The notes under the pieces were generated by a model. That model was not told the DNA's origin and did no database searches. It worked only from the letters and a program-made list of their open reading frames with translations. DNA of 50,791 nt from a virus. Shown piece after piece: positions 1-8,354 of this stretch; the first letter of the stretch is position 1; the number at the start of each line of letters is the position of its first letter. Position numbers and translations under genes: made by a program. The DNA is taken from the IMG/VR virus record IMGVR_UViG_3300031576_000065, positions 1 to 50,791 of that record; one strand, 5' to 3'.

Positions 1-235
1 GAATTGCTGCATCTGCCAGCTTGACCTGAATTTCCTGGGCCTTAAGCTGCATATCCAGTGGAGTAAGCGGGTCATTCCCCGCCTCGTCCTGGTCGATCTT
101 ATCAATGCTATCGGACACCCAGGTTTCAAGCGGCGGCTCCTGCATATCCTCTGCTGTAACGTCGATACCTGCGCGATCCAGGATCTTCGCTGTAGCAGTA
201 GGCCCGGCCGTGCTCTTGATCTGCAAGGTCGGTGT
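1..235. repeat. Terminal direct repeat, left copy
   Basis: These bases match the last 235 bases of the window at all but one position (A at 128, G at 50684). The difference is a silent Leu codon change in the portal gene. The portal frame runs through the joined copies without a break. This is what overlap of a circular or circularly permuted assembly looks like; a real 235-bp terminal redundancy in the virion cannot be excluded. Confidence 0.95.
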
Positions 236-2269
236 AACCGGCTTGAACTCGATGGGCTTCGGTAGCTGCGCCAATGCTTCCTGAGTGAGTTGATAATGGG
301 TAATGAAGGACTGCTTGGACTCCATTGGCAGCGACTCGAACTCAGGGGACTTCATAAACAAAGCGTGAACATCAAGGTGAGACTGTAGATTCTCGAACAA
401 ATTGGGTCGCAGAGACTCCTGTTGTATATACTGCTGCTGCGCCTCAGGATCCGTCACCGGCTCCCCTTCTGGGCTAACCGCCTGTCCTGACTCTATCTGC
501 GTCTGTGCGTTCATCATGGAAATCATGTTGACCGGCTGCCCTGCTAGGATTCTATCATGTTCGCGATATGCCTGGTCTTCATCTGCCTGGAAGATCATAG
601 ACAGACCCTCAAGATCTGCAATATCGAGATACTTATACGCCTGGTCGGGGCGAAGAACCCCGCGATCCACATAGTCCAGGATTCGCTGCTGTCTGCCCGC
701 ACGTGTGCGCGGTAGCGCTGATCCTGTTTCCACATTGATTGACACCCCACCCTTCAGGTCGGCCTGTGAGAAGCGTCGGGCTTTCGTGGAACCACCGGAA
801 CCATACACCTTCAGAAGTCGGGGCTCCTTGTAGTATTCCTGCGCAAGATTGAGCATAAGCTCACCTGAGCGGGCTAGCGACCGTTCGAGAAGTAGGATAC
901 GTGGGGCCAGCCTGTCGGTCGCCATTTCCTGAAGTAGGTCAATAGCAATACCGGCCTCAACATTCGGAGGAGGCGTACCTTCTGTGATATCCACGATTCC
1001 AAATGCCTGCCTAATATCGTCTCTAAGATTCTTAAGGTGCTCAAAGACATAGGGAGGCATTGAAGGCAATTGCTCAACTTCAGGCTTGTGATCTCCGATG
1101 ATATTATACTCGTATACAGCACCAGGCTCGGAGGTCAAGCGCACCCCTGTAAGGCTACCTGTAGGTGCCCACACGCGAGGCTTGAGCGTAAGATTCTTAT
1201 ATTCGACAATCTGGGAGATTGTCTTGTTGAGGTCCTTCTGGATCGGAATAGCGCCTTCAACGTCTCCCATGTCGTAAATCTGCCCCGGCACACGAATACC
1301 AGGAAATTTGACCAGCGGCAACTTATCAGTGGGGTACGGCCATGACTGGTCTTCCAACATATGCTCGTCCACCCAGGTCACCATACGTCCATTAGGAATA
1401 GTCGATTGCGGAAGGAAGTAGCCAACGTTAACGCCCTTCACGCTTGGTTCGGTTGCATTAAGTGCCGAACCCGGCATCGTGGAGCCAACATCATTACCCG
1501 TTGGTATAGCGTCGGCTTTGACTTCCACGCCCCACTTTTTCTTGATTTCCTCTGGCGTCATATTATGGACACAGATGACATATTTGGCCTCGTCAAAGAC
1601 CTTGGCGCTATCATCCACAAACACATCAAACGGGGAGAGAACCTCTACCTTGATGTCCCCCATATAGACAACTTTCTCTTGTGGCTGAATACCGATATTA
1701 GATAGTTCAGCCCGAAAAAGATCCTGCATAGAGGAATCGGTAATGGGATTGCCCTCGGGATCAAGGAGGAAGCGCATCTGCTTACCCGCGTCCTTGTCCC
1801 ATGTAACCTTCCAATAGCCTTGGCCGGTAATAACTGTCCATAAGAGTGCCTCAGCCAATTTATCGTCAAGGCTAAATTCACTCCACCAATGCTCCAACAG
1901 CTTATCGGCTAGCTGGGCGGCCTTAATGTCCGCATCAGAGCCAGATGTAGCCGTAGCATGGGTGACCGGCTTGGTCTTAGTCAGCTTCGCCAGAAGAGCA
2001 TGGGCACCCGGCGAGATTTGATTGTTAACGATCCTCACCCGGTAGCGAGGCTTTTCGCCATCCTCCACCGGTAGAGATTCCAACCGTCTAAGGGACTTAT
2101 TGTAGTAAGTATATTGCTTACCCTTATAGAAGGCTAGAGACAGTTTCCACTGTGCCTCTAGATACTGGCGACCACGCTTCAGGCTGTCAAGTTTTTCATT
2201 TAGATCGGAGGCAGACTTAAGTTTACTTACATCCTTAGTCTGTCCTGCGGCCTGGTCTGAATCAGCCAT
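1..2269 (-). CDS. Portal protein, N-terminal and central part (continues across the join)
   Basis: The frame begins at ATG 2269, behind a TAGGAGCG site whose TAG ends the upstream gene, and runs off the window start. Across the terminal repeat it continues to a stop at 50378, giving 815 residues. That is long for a portal but acceptable for podovirus-type portals. The N-terminal part is helical and basic (KLDSLKRGRQYLEAQWKLSL); the middle includes a WKVTWDKDAGK segment and FDVFVDDSAKVF, as in dodecameric head-tail connectors. The Gln/Glu-rich C-terminus would form the barrel. The neighbours (TerL upstream, HTH protein, scaffold and capsid downstream) fit. It would form the DNA entry ring and the dock for terminase. 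Assignment rests on sequence style and gene order. Confidence 0.85.
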   Translation of the reverse strand, partial: MADSDQAAGQTKDVSKLKSASDLNEKLDSLKRGRQYLEAQWKLSLAFYKGKQYTYYNKSLRRLESLPVEDGEKPRYRVRIVNNQISPGAHALLAKLTKTKPVTHATATSGSDADIKAAQLADKLLEHWWSEFSLDDKLAEALLWTVITGQGYWKVTWDKDAGKQMRFLLDPEGNPITDSSMQDLFRAELSNIGIQPQEKVVYMGDIKVEVLSPFDVFVDDSAKVFDEAKYVICVHNMTPEEIKKKWGVEVKADAIPTGNDVGSTMPGSALNATEPSVKGVNVGYFLPQSTIPNGRMVTWVDEHMLEDQSWPYPTDKLPLVKFPGIRVPGQIYDMGDVEGAIPIQKDLNKTISQIVEYKNLTLKPRVWAPTGSLTGVRLTSEPGAVYEYNIIGDHKPEVEQLPSMPPYVFEHLKNLRDDIRQAFGIVDITEGTPPPNVEAGIAIDLLQEMATDRLAPRILLLERSLARSGELMLNLAQEYYKEPRLLKVYGSGGSTKARRFSQADLKGGVSINVETGSALPRTRAGRQQRILDYVDRGVLRPDQAYKYLDIADLEGLSMIFQADEDQAYREHDRILAGQPVNMISMMNAQTQIESGQAVSPEGEPVTDPEAQQQYIQQESLRPNLFENLQSHLDVHALFMKSPEFESLPMESKQSFITHYQLTQEALAQLPKPIEFKPVTPTLQIKSTAGPTATAKILDRAGIDVTAEDMQEPPLETWVSDSIDKIDQDEAGNDPLTPLDMQLKAQEIQVKLADAAI

Positions 2270-2279
2270 TCAAACGCTC

Positions 2280-2597
2280 CTAAAATAGTGCTAGATCCTC
2301 GTCTGGGGCATCAACGAGGATGGTTTCGTTATCAAACTGAAGCTGGCGGAGCATATCCTCGGCTTCGGAAATACTAATCTGTTCCGTCTCCTTCATAAAG
2401 CGGATATCCTCCTCGGATTCGCTCATAAAGAGGGGGGTTCTACTGCGCGTAGGGACTGGTTGAGAGGCTAGCTCCTGAGAAAGTGCCTTCAACCTCTGCA
2501 CGTCCTCCTGATATGCTAGAATTCTCAGTTCCAGAAGTTCCGTCTTCGCCCTCTCGATCTCCAACAGAGCTTGCGACTGCTTCCCGAACAGGTTCAC
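2280..2597 (-). CDS. Small coiled-coil protein before portal
   Basis: The GTG start at 2597 has a GGAGG site seven bases upstream; it is preferred over the TTG at 2633, which lacks one. The product is 105 residues. Residues 5-50 are Leu/Glu/Lys-rich and probably coiled-coil; an acidic C-terminal half follows (SESEEDIRF, ending DAPDEDLALF). The stop is a few bases before the portal ATG, so translation is probably coupled. It overlaps the preceding gene by about 158 bp in another frame, far more than elsewhere in this genome. Function unknown; the place between TerL and portal would suit a packaging accessory protein. Confidence 0.55.
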   Translation of the reverse strand: MNLFGKQSQALLEIERAKTELLELRILAYQEDVQRLKALSQELASQPVPTRSRTPLFMSESEEDIRFMKETEQISISEAEDMLRQLQFDNETILVDAPDEDLALF

Positions 2598-2928
2598 TTG
2601 ATACCTCCGTGAGTGCCGTAGGATTCTCGACAAGATACCTCAAATCATTGAATAAGACATCAATGCGCTGCTTCATGCCGCGAATAACCTGGTTTGAGCG
2701 TGATAGTTCTGCCTGTGCTCTTTCAACTTCTACATGGGTTGCAAGGTCAAAATAGACCAACATTGAGTTGATGCACTTCTCACAGACGTAGCGCCGGCCC
2801 TGTAGATTGAAGGGGTGTCCGTCGAAATAACGCTCGGTGTCGATAACCTTGGTACCATGATCTGGTGTGGTTTCACATAGGAAGCAAACATTTGGTCTGT
2901 CCAGCTTCCCACCGTAAGTCAGTTTCAT
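2440..2928 (-). CDS. Zinc-ribbon and coiled-coil protein
   Basis: 162 residues. Two Cys pairs near the N-terminus (CFLCE at about residue 15, CEKC at about 49) form a probable zinc ribbon. A helical segment with heptad-like spacing follows (residues 65-105). The last 50 residues are Ser/Gly/Glu-rich and overlap the next gene in a different frame. It lies between TerL and portal on the late transcript. No family recognised. The low-complexity C-terminus could mean that the true product shifts frame into the following coiled-coil ORF. Confidence 0.6.
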   Translation of the reverse strand: MKLTYGGKLDRPNVCFLCETTPDHGTKVIDTERYFDGHPFNLQGRRYVCEKCINSMLVYFDLATHVEVERAQAELSRSNQVIRGMKQRIDVLFNDLRYLVENPTALTEVSSEPVREAVASSVGDREGEDGTSGTENSSISGGRAEVEGTFSGASLSTSPYAQ

Positions 2929-3014
2929 TACTCAATTACCTCCATTGCTCTGTAATCCCGCATGTAATCTCGCTTCTTCTGAAGCTTTGCTTCGCGGGTC
3001 AAGACAATTCCTTT

Positions 3015-4535
3015 CTACCATTCGTCGCCGAGATGCTCGTCGAACACCTCTTTGTTTTTCCTCGACATGGCCGCCTTGGCTGCAATACTTTCCCACATAT
3101 TCGCAGTAGTGGCCGCTCCATCGAGGAGAGGGGCTTCTTCCGGGCGCTGCTGGGAGGGTAGCACAACACCTGCTATACGCAATCCCATCTCTACACTATC
3201 CAAACAGTCGTCTTGGGGGTTCTTCTTGAGGGAGTCATAATCAACCCACTCGTTGATGAAATCAACCTGAACCCGGCTAATCTTTATTCGCCCTGTGCGG
3301 AAGAAGGGAGACATCGCTAGGATGCGCCCTGCCTTTTTACCGGGAGCCCAAAGGGGAATTACGGGCGGTAGGCCCTCTAGACGCTGCACCTGCTGGACTA
3401 GCGCCAACTGGTAAGCAGTTTTCTCAATCCCAATCCCGAAGGGACTATACTTTTGATACCACTGATTGATCTTGTCAACCTGCTCTGGAAACGGAATACG
3501 TCCTGCCCATTGGTCCACGAGGTAGGCTTGTCGTCTGTCTTTTGTGACGCCAATGGCGCTAATAGCGAATCTATCGGCAGAGTCAGCCAGTGAAACAGCA
3601 GGGTCAACAGCCACGTACATAGTGAGCCCGGTGAGTGCGCCATTAGGATCACGGTATGTGTCCAATTCCGCAGGCTCGTAATAATGGAGCCATTCACCCG
3701 ACAACTCCTTTCCGGCCATAGCATCAAATGAAGCTTGGAACTCTTGTTTGAACTTGAAGGGGTGGTACTCCTCTTTGAGGCGCATCCACTCCTCAGAGGC
3801 ATAATAGGGGCTGTCAATAGACCAGTATTCCACCCTACCATGCAGCGGAGAGCCCAGCGCCTTGTCAGACCAGAACTCATTGTAAAACCAGTTCTTACCA
3901 TCGGGTGTGGTTGTACTAAGAAACATTCCGAGGGTCTGAGTTAGGGACGGAGACGAGGTGAACCACGCCTCCTCGTTCACAATGAAGGCGGACTCGTCAA
4001 ACCACATGATATCCACGCCTGCACCACGGAGCTTCTGAGGGTTATCAGCCGTCTTGTAAAGTAAGAATGACCCGTTGTTGAACTCGATCCACTGGTGCCC
4101 TCGGTTCTCCTTGTAGTCCACGCCTTCAACCATACCACCTGCCTGCAATACCTCGCGAATAGCCAGCTTGGCCCAGAGACCTAGCGTGTAGTCCTGGGTT
4201 ACAACCCAGATAACTAAGGGCCTGCGGTTGTTTGTACCGTGGAGATCCTGATGGAATATTTCTGGATGTAGGGCATAGAAAATAGTTTCCCAGGCTGCAC
4301 TGATGGTTTTACCTCCCCGCCTACCTGCAACCAAATGACGAAACCGGGTAAGCCGGTTATTCTCTGGATTCGTGTTCGTGTGGAACAAGAATTGGTAATA
4401 ATGCGGGTGGTAGCCGTGTTGGGCAAACCACAAAAACTTCTGGGGATATCGGGCCAAAAGGTCCACAACATCCCCATCAGTGAGGGTGATACCCTGACTT
4501 CGGTGATAGTCTGGAACGTTACTCACCCCCTTCAA
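3015..4535 (-). CDS. Terminase large subunit
   Basis: This is the DNA-packaging motor: an N-terminal ATPase drives DNA into the prohead and a C-terminal RNase H-fold nuclease cuts the concatemer. Seen: Walker A GRRGGKT at residues 71-77, Walker B IMWFDE with catalytic Asp/Glu at 180-181, an STTT coupling-type segment near 207-210, and nuclease acidic residues in VAVDPAVS (Asp311), GIGIEKTAY and DDCLDSVE. The length of 506 is normal. The start is TTG 4535; the GTG nine bases inside is an alternative. It sits just upstream of the portal group, as expected. Confidence 0.93.
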   Translation of the reverse strand: MKGVSNVPDYHRSQGITLTDGDVVDLLARYPQKFLWFAQHGYHPHYYQFLFHTNTNPENNRLTRFRHLVAGRRGGKTISAAWETIFYALHPEIFHQDLHGTNNRRPLVIWVVTQDYTLGLWAKLAIREVLQAGGMVEGVDYKENRGHQWIEFNNGSFLLYKTADNPQKLRGAGVDIMWFDESAFIVNEEAWFTSSPSLTQTLGMFLSTTTPDGKNWFYNEFWSDKALGSPLHGRVEYWSIDSPYYASEEWMRLKEEYHPFKFKQEFQASFDAMAGKELSGEWLHYYEPAELDTYRDPNGALTGLTMYVAVDPAVSLADSADRFAISAIGVTKDRRQAYLVDQWAGRIPFPEQVDKINQWYQKYSPFGIGIEKTAYQLALVQQVQRLEGLPPVIPLWAPGKKAGRILAMSPFFRTGRIKISRVQVDFINEWVDYDSLKKNPQDDCLDSVEMGLRIAGVVLPSQQRPEEAPLLDGAATTANMWESIAAKAAMSRKNKEVFDEHLGDEW

Positions 4536-4549
4536 GATATCTCAACTTG

Positions 4550-4894
4550 TTACTTACTTAGAACAAGCAGACGAACCGAATCGGCGGCAGCAGAGAAGTT
4601 GCTGTTGACAGCAGCCTCAATGAGACCGACATCGGTGCCCAGCGTCTGGTTGTAGACCACAAGCTTCTTGTTGACAGCATCCCACTCGACAAAGCGTTTG
4701 TTGGTGGCGTCAATTCCGCCCCCAAGAACAATTACGCCAAGGAGCGTACCGGTAGCACCGGGAACCTGAGCCACATTAAAGGCCTCACCGCCGGTCACAT
4801 AGTTTGCACCAGCAGTTGGTAGAACATCAACAATAGCATACCGAACATCGCCGAACACACCGGCCTTAACTCTTGTAACTGCGCCTAGAGCCAT
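4550..4894 (-). CDS. Small beta-rich structural protein
   Basis: 114 residues, rich in Gly, Val, Ala and Thr with alternating hydrophobic strands (GTLLGVIVLGGG near the middle). It has no Cys and no clear signal peptide. The ATG follows a GGAAGG-type site. It starts a run of small virion-like genes ahead of TerL. The composition resembles head decoration or tail-spike accessory proteins, but no family is recognised. Confidence 0.65.
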   Translation of the reverse strand: MALGAVTRVKAGVFGDVRYAIVDVLPTAGANYVTGGEAFNVAQVPGATGTLLGVIVLGGGIDATNKRFVEWDAVNKKLVVYNQTLGTDVGLIEAAVNSNFSAAADSVRLLVLSK

Positions 4895-4941
4895 TAGACT
4901 TGCCTTCCTTTAGATTTGAGGATACCCCAGGAGGGGGCGGC

Positions 4942-5211
4942 TTAGCTTTCCTCTTTGACATGATAACGCTTCAAGAACCTCTCCAAAGAGTGTTGGTTCT
5001 CATTAACTTCTTTTGCATTGCACTCGTGAGGAAATTTCGGATTGTAGTATCTCCCACACTCGTTGCACCACTTAATATCTTCTGGTTTCTGAAAATGTGT
5101 AGATGTAGGCATTCCAATCCTCGCTAGGACAAACTTCCTTCCTATACCTTTGCAAATGAATTCGCCCACAATCAACCCTGTAGGCCATTTAATGGTCCCA
5201 CACCCGTTCAT
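4942..5211 (-). CDS. Small zinc-binding protein
   Basis: 89 residues. A WCNECGRYYNP segment followed by FPHECN gives CxxC...HxxC spacing for one zinc site at residues 49-64; the C-terminus is charged and helical. Base composition is more AT-rich than the flanking structural genes, which suggests a separate acquisition. It lies between two beta-rich structural genes. Function unknown. Confidence 0.6.
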   Translation of the reverse strand: MNGCGTIKWPTGLIVGEFICKGIGRKFVLARIGMPTSTHFQKPEDIKWCNECGRYYNPKFPHECNAKEVNENQHSLERFLKRYHVKEES

Positions 5212-5215
5212 TCTA

Positions 5216-5476
5216 TTACCAGAGGGCCACTAGGTTGGTGGCCGTAGTTCCTGTGGCTTTAACATGAGTACCGCGAATATAGATTGCAGCACCCTGAACG
5301 GGGTTAGTAAATGTTACTGTTTGACCCCCTACTGTAATTACTGTAACAGTTTGTCCAGCAGTTACCGTCCCACAAAAAACAGCCGCAAAGGGATGTGCAA
5401 CACCCTCACGGCTAATGACGGGAGCAGTATCGCTCGGGGTCACAGCGACAGCATTTGTATAACCTGCTGGTAGCAT
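5216..5476 (-). CDS. Small beta-rich protein, probable virion component
   Basis: 86 residues, almost entirely Val/Thr/Ala/Gly with repeating strand-turn patterns (GQTVTVITVGGQTVTF). It looks like a small beta-sandwich decoration or tail protein, in the same composition class as the neighbouring genes. No named family recognised. Confidence 0.6.
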   Translation of the reverse strand: MLPAGYTNAVAVTPSDTAPVISREGVAHPFAAVFCGTVTAGQTVTVITVGGQTVTFTNPVQGAAIYIRGTHVKATGTTATNLVALW

Positions 5477-5484
5477 ATGTCTCC

Positions 5485-6030
5485 TTAATGAGTATGATGT
5501 GGTACATGAGGATCTTGGTACAAACTTGCAGCCCCCCCCGCAAGTGACGGAACCTCAAATTCTGCAAATGATATATCTGCACGGGCATTTACGAAAGGTA
5601 CCTCAAACTCAGCCCAGGATACTTCCGCTCTAGCTCCTGTAAGAGGAACTTCAAATTCAGACCAAGAAACATCTGCTCTTGCATTAGTTGTGGGTATCTC
5701 AAACTCAGCCCAAGAAACATCTGCTCGTGCACTAAGAAATGGTATCTCAAACTCTGCCCAAGAAATATCTGCACGGGCATTAAGAGTCGGAACCTCAAAT
5801 TCTGCCCAGGAAATATCTGCCCGTGCATTTGCTGTAGGTACCTCAAACTCAGCCCAAGAAACATCTGCTCGTGCATTGAGAAAAGGTACTTCAAATTCTG
5901 CCCAGGATACATCAGCACGTGCGTTCAATGAGGGGACTTCAAACTCTGCCCAAGAAATATCTGCACGAACATCAACATTGGTTCCATGAAAGTATATTGG
6001 GTATATATACCCTCGCCCTAACCGGGCCAT
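5485..6030 (-). CDS. Protein with nine tandem 16-residue repeats
   Basis: 181 residues: a 20-residue head (aromatic, YIYPIYF), nine back-to-back 16-residue units at residues 21-164, and a His-rich tail ending HVPHHTH. The unit is close to ARADVSWAEFEVPFLN. Trp, Phe, Glu and Pro positions are nearly fixed and the two or three residues after the Pro vary. Each unit looks like one or two beta-strands with a Pro turn, so a solenoid or fibrous beta structure is likely, for example a tail spike or fibre shaft or a surface adhesin. It lies among other beta-rich genes. Function not recognised. Confidence 0.75.
   Translation of the reverse strand: MARLGRGYIYPIYFHGTNVDVRADISWAEFEVPSLNARADVSWAEFEVPFLNARADVSWAEFEVPTANARADISWAEFEVPTLNARADISWAEFEIPFLSARADVSWAEFEIPTTNARADVSWSEFEVPLTGARAEVSWAEFEVPFVNARADISFAEFEVPSLAGGAASLYQDPHVPHHTH
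5539..5970 (-). repeat. Nine 48-bp coding tandem repeats
   Basis: Nine in-frame 48-bp units encode the 16-residue repeats. Units differ at many third positions (for example alternative Ser, Ala and Pro codons) while the peptide core is kept. The array is therefore old and under protein-level selection rather than a recent slippage product. Confidence 0.9.
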
Positions 6031-6033
6031 GAC

Positions 6034-6495
6034 TTACGCCCTAGTCCACTTAAGCCACGCCAAAACGTTAACGTTAGCTGTAACGTTGATTCTCAGACCA
6101 ATTGAATCAGCCGTTCCTGCGGGTGAGTTTTCCTCTGTGCCAAGTGGATTTGGGAGAATAAGTGTCCCCATGAATTGTGGAGCAAAACCACTCTTTACAA
6201 CAGAATAAGTTGTGCCCTCCGCTGTATGATTCTGAGTAACGGTAAGCCCATGAGCAATAGCTGCGCCTGCAACCTGGCTTGTAACAGCGGTGCCACCCCC
6301 AGTGCCGGCCGTGGTCTCATCCGAGGTGAAAAGATCCCACGTGGCCGGAACTGCTGTGGCTGTAACACCGTCTGTAAAGAGTGCTAATTCAAGAACCTTG
6401 ATGTTAAAACCTGTTGGGGTTACCAACTTGAGCACAGTTTTGGCACCTGCGGTTGCCGCAAAAACTGTATTGCGGGTGATATATACGGCGTCCAC
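6034..6495 (-). CDS. Beta-rich structural protein
   Basis: 153 residues. The start is GTG 6495, six bases behind an AGGAGG site. The composition is Thr/Ala/Val/Gly-rich, with alternating strands and a Pro-Asn-Pro turn (LILPNPLGTEEN) before the C-terminal strand. No Cys or signal peptide. It resembles small head or tail decoration proteins and sits directly upstream of the repeat protein, separated by three bases. Specific role unknown. Confidence 0.6.
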   Translation of the reverse strand: MDAVYITRNTVFAATAGAKTVLKLVTPTGFNIKVLELALFTDGVTATAVPATWDLFTSDETTAGTGGGTAVTSQVAGAAIAHGLTVTQNHTAEGTTYSVVKSGFAPQFMGTLILPNPLGTEENSPAGTADSIGLRINVTANVNVLAWLKWTRA

Positions 6496-6504
6496 AAGTA
6501 CCTC

Positions 6505-7275
6505 CTAGTATCTGTTGGAGCGATTTACTGCAAATTGAATAATGACTGGTTTAGGCGGGAGAACAACACCAGCCGGGGCTGAATCCCTAATTCCCATCAT
6601 TAGATTGGCGTGGAAAGAAACTGTAGCACCTGTAGCTGTTGAAGTGCCGGTTGCACCCGCTGTAGCCAATGTACCTGTAAAACATCCAATCCACCCTCCG
6701 TTACCGGAAGCAGCCGCATCGTCAAACCGTTCCGTAATTGTAGCAAGATTGGCATTTGTGTGGGCGGACATTTCTGCTGTACCACCTGCAATATCGGGCT
6801 TAGCCTGGGCAATCAAATGGAAAATCAGCTGGTCAGCTGTATCCGTAGTGATGCCCGTCCATGAGAGGGTTGTATCCTCTACTGTTTCAGGTGAAGCGGC
6901 CCAACCCGTCCCACTGATGGAGGAACGAACATCAGATAGATTGGACCAGGTGCCAGCGGATCTTCTAAAAGTTAGAATACAACCAATATCGTGGTTACCT
7001 GAGTCATTTGTTATTGGTGAACCGGCTGCCCCATCCCAAATACGCTCAAAGAGGGTAAGGCGGGTTGCTATTGTTGCCGTACCTGAGGGACAAGAGACAG
7101 GAGAACCGGGATGTTGAGTAAACCCCGCAGCGGTAGAAAGGGTGCAAACCTGATCCTGGGTTTCCACAATCAAAAGTTCATAGTCACCAGAGACATGGGA
7201 GGCGCTTGGAACGATTGTGGCCCCGACTGTACCCTCAGCCAGAACTCCTGCAGCTACAAAGGTCGGGAAGGCCAT
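6505..7275 (-). CDS. Beta-rich structural protein of 256 residues
   Basis: A Gly/Thr/Ala-rich protein with the style of phage tail or receptor-contact proteins: strand-rich segments, a central LSWTGITTDTADQLIFHL segment and a C-terminal Pro-rich tail (APAGVVLPPKPVIIQF). It fits an extracellular beta-sandwich fold. It lies in the small-gene virion cluster upstream of TerL. The closest functional guess is a tail-associated or decoration protein; I recognise no family. Confidence 0.6.
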   Translation of the reverse strand: MAFPTFVAAGVLAEGTVGATIVPSASHVSGDYELLIVETQDQVCTLSTAAGFTQHPGSPVSCPSGTATIATRLTLFERIWDGAAGSPITNDSGNHDIGCILTFRRSAGTWSNLSDVRSSISGTGWAASPETVEDTTLSWTGITTDTADQLIFHLIAQAKPDIAGGTAEMSAHTNANLATITERFDDAAASGNGGWIGCFTGTLATAGATGTSTATGATVSFHANLMMGIRDSAPAGVVLPPKPVIIQFAVNRSNRY

Positions 7276-7278
7276 ACT

Positions 7279-7701
7279 TTAAACCTGGGCTGCTACAAAC
7301 TCCATGCGGAGTGCGGTGTAGTCCGTGATTGCGTCTGCCTCTGCCGCTGAAAGGGTATAAGAGGTAGAGGTAAAAGTGGTTGGGAGGGTGTTATCCGCCT
7401 GTGAAGTGATTTGGGTAAGGGTTTGCATTAGCCGAATGGTGAGGTTAATATCAGCCGAACCCGCTGCTGGCTGCTTACGCCGTCTCCAACGCATGATATG
7501 GCCGGTAGAGGAGACAGGATCGGTTACATCTGTAAGACCCGCTTCGTATTCATTTGTGCCCGGTGGTGTGGGTGATTTGACATAATCGGTGTCATCAAAC
7601 GCTACTTCGTCAATCTCTTGAAACATATTGACCGATGTGTCGTCGTCTTCAACCCAACCTGTTACCGTCACATCGGCATCAGGGCGAGCAAACTGAGGCA
7701 A
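7279..7701 (-). CDS. Structural protein of 140 residues
   Basis: The start is TTG 7701, behind a GGAGGAGG site, which decides the start. The product is acidic at the N-terminus (DADVTVTGWVEDDDTS), contains an IMRWRRRKQPA basic turn, and ends with strand and helix segments (SAAEADAITDYTALRMEF). The stop is three bases from the next gene. It is possibly a tail or decoration protein by context. No family recognised. Confidence 0.6.
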   Translation of the reverse strand: MPQFARPDADVTVTGWVEDDDTSVNMFQEIDEVAFDDTDYVKSPTPPGTNEYEAGLTDVTDPVSSTGHIMRWRRRKQPAAGSADINLTIRLMQTLTQITSQADNTLPTTFTSTSYTLSAAEADAITDYTALRMEFVAAQV

Positions 7702-7702
7702 G

Positions 7703-7984
7703 TTACCTCCTCCTTCCTCTAAATTTTGACCAATATCCTAGTACAGGCAGATTGAACCCCGGATTGGGATACAACCTAACCCAAAACTTGAAGTCCCTAA
7801 ACTCTACAATATCGGGCTCATTTTCGTGAAAGGGGGAGTTTTTGAGCCCATTACGGGTATTTATGAACCTTCCCCACTGGAGGATGATAGCTTTATTCTG
7901 CTTCTTGATAATCTTTGTGCCCACCTGCCAAGAGATAAGGGGGACAGCTACCAAACTGAGGGTGATGAGGGCACTAAGTAGCAT
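7703..7984 (-). CDS. Small membrane-anchored protein
   Basis: 93 residues with one N-terminal hydrophobic segment (residues 1-26, LLSALITLSLVAVPLISW) and then a basic, aromatic cytosolic-type tail. The ATG overlaps the end of the small gene upstream. Position and topology would allow a spanin- or holin-like lysis role, or an early membrane function, but nothing in it is diagnostic. Confidence 0.55.
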   Translation of the reverse strand: MLLSALITLSLVAVPLISWQVGTKIIKKQNKAIILQWGRFINTRNGLKNSPFHENEPDIVEFRDFKFWVRLYPNPGFNLPVLGYWSKFRGRRR

Positions 7985-8138
7985 TTGTCTCCCTTTCTTT
8001 CTCCCATTTGTAGACGGGGGAACGAATCTCCCTTAAATCTTCTTCTATTTCGGCTCTAAGGTTGTCCTTGGGCCTCTTTCCTTGCAGATTCCGGGGGGAA
8101 GACCACTTTACTTCCCTTCTCCGAAAGGTTCTACTCAC
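7974..8138 (-). CDS. Short basic protein downstream of tRNA
   Basis: 54 residues from GTG 8138, with an AGGAG site five bases before it and just beyond the tRNA 3' end. The N-terminus is strongly basic (SRTFRRREVKW); an acidic/basic helix follows (LRAEIEEDLREI). The stop overlaps the ATG of the membrane protein in another frame, a coupling arrangement common here. Function unknown. Confidence 0.5.
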   Translation of the reverse strand: MSRTFRRREVKWSSPRNLQGKRPKDNLRAEIEEDLREIRSPVYKWEKERETNAT

Positions 8139-8153
8139 GTTTTCTCCTAAAAA

Positions 8154-8228
8154 TGGCTGGATCGCTAGGACTCGAACCTAGATCGCCGGGTTCAGAGCCC
8201 GGAATCCTTCCGATTAGACGACGTTCCA
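8154..8228 (-). tRNA. tRNA-Gln (anticodon CUG)
   Basis: The 75-nt gene folds as a standard cloverleaf. The anticodon stem CCGGG/CCCGG encloses the loop CUCUGAA, so the anticodon is CUG and reads CAG (Gln). The T arm is CUAGG-UUCGAGU-CCUAG, the D arm is short, and CCA is encoded. The acceptor stem has one A-A mismatch at position 5/68. It lies inside the late transcript between two coding genes, so it must be processed out. It probably supplements a host Gln tRNA for CAG codons in late genes. Confidence 0.93.
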
Positions 8229-8354
8229 TCATAAAATTTTGTCCGAAGCCCGTCTTACAGTCCTTACGTCCGGTTCGCCGGACTTGAGGCGTATATATGC
8301 GTATGGACGGCGATGACAAAGGTCTTTACGGCCGTTTCTTATTACGCAAAACGC
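8229..8354 (-). other. Non-coding leader of the tRNA with hairpin
   Basis: I see no ORF here. On the minus strand a GTCCGG-CGAA-CCGGAC hairpin lies about 50 bases ahead of the tRNA 5' end. It could be a processing signal or protect the upstream mRNA end after tRNA cleavage. Confidence 0.45.

Noticed and set aside
5539-5970. CRISPR-like array
   Set aside because: The 48-bp units are in-frame coding repeats with no spacers.
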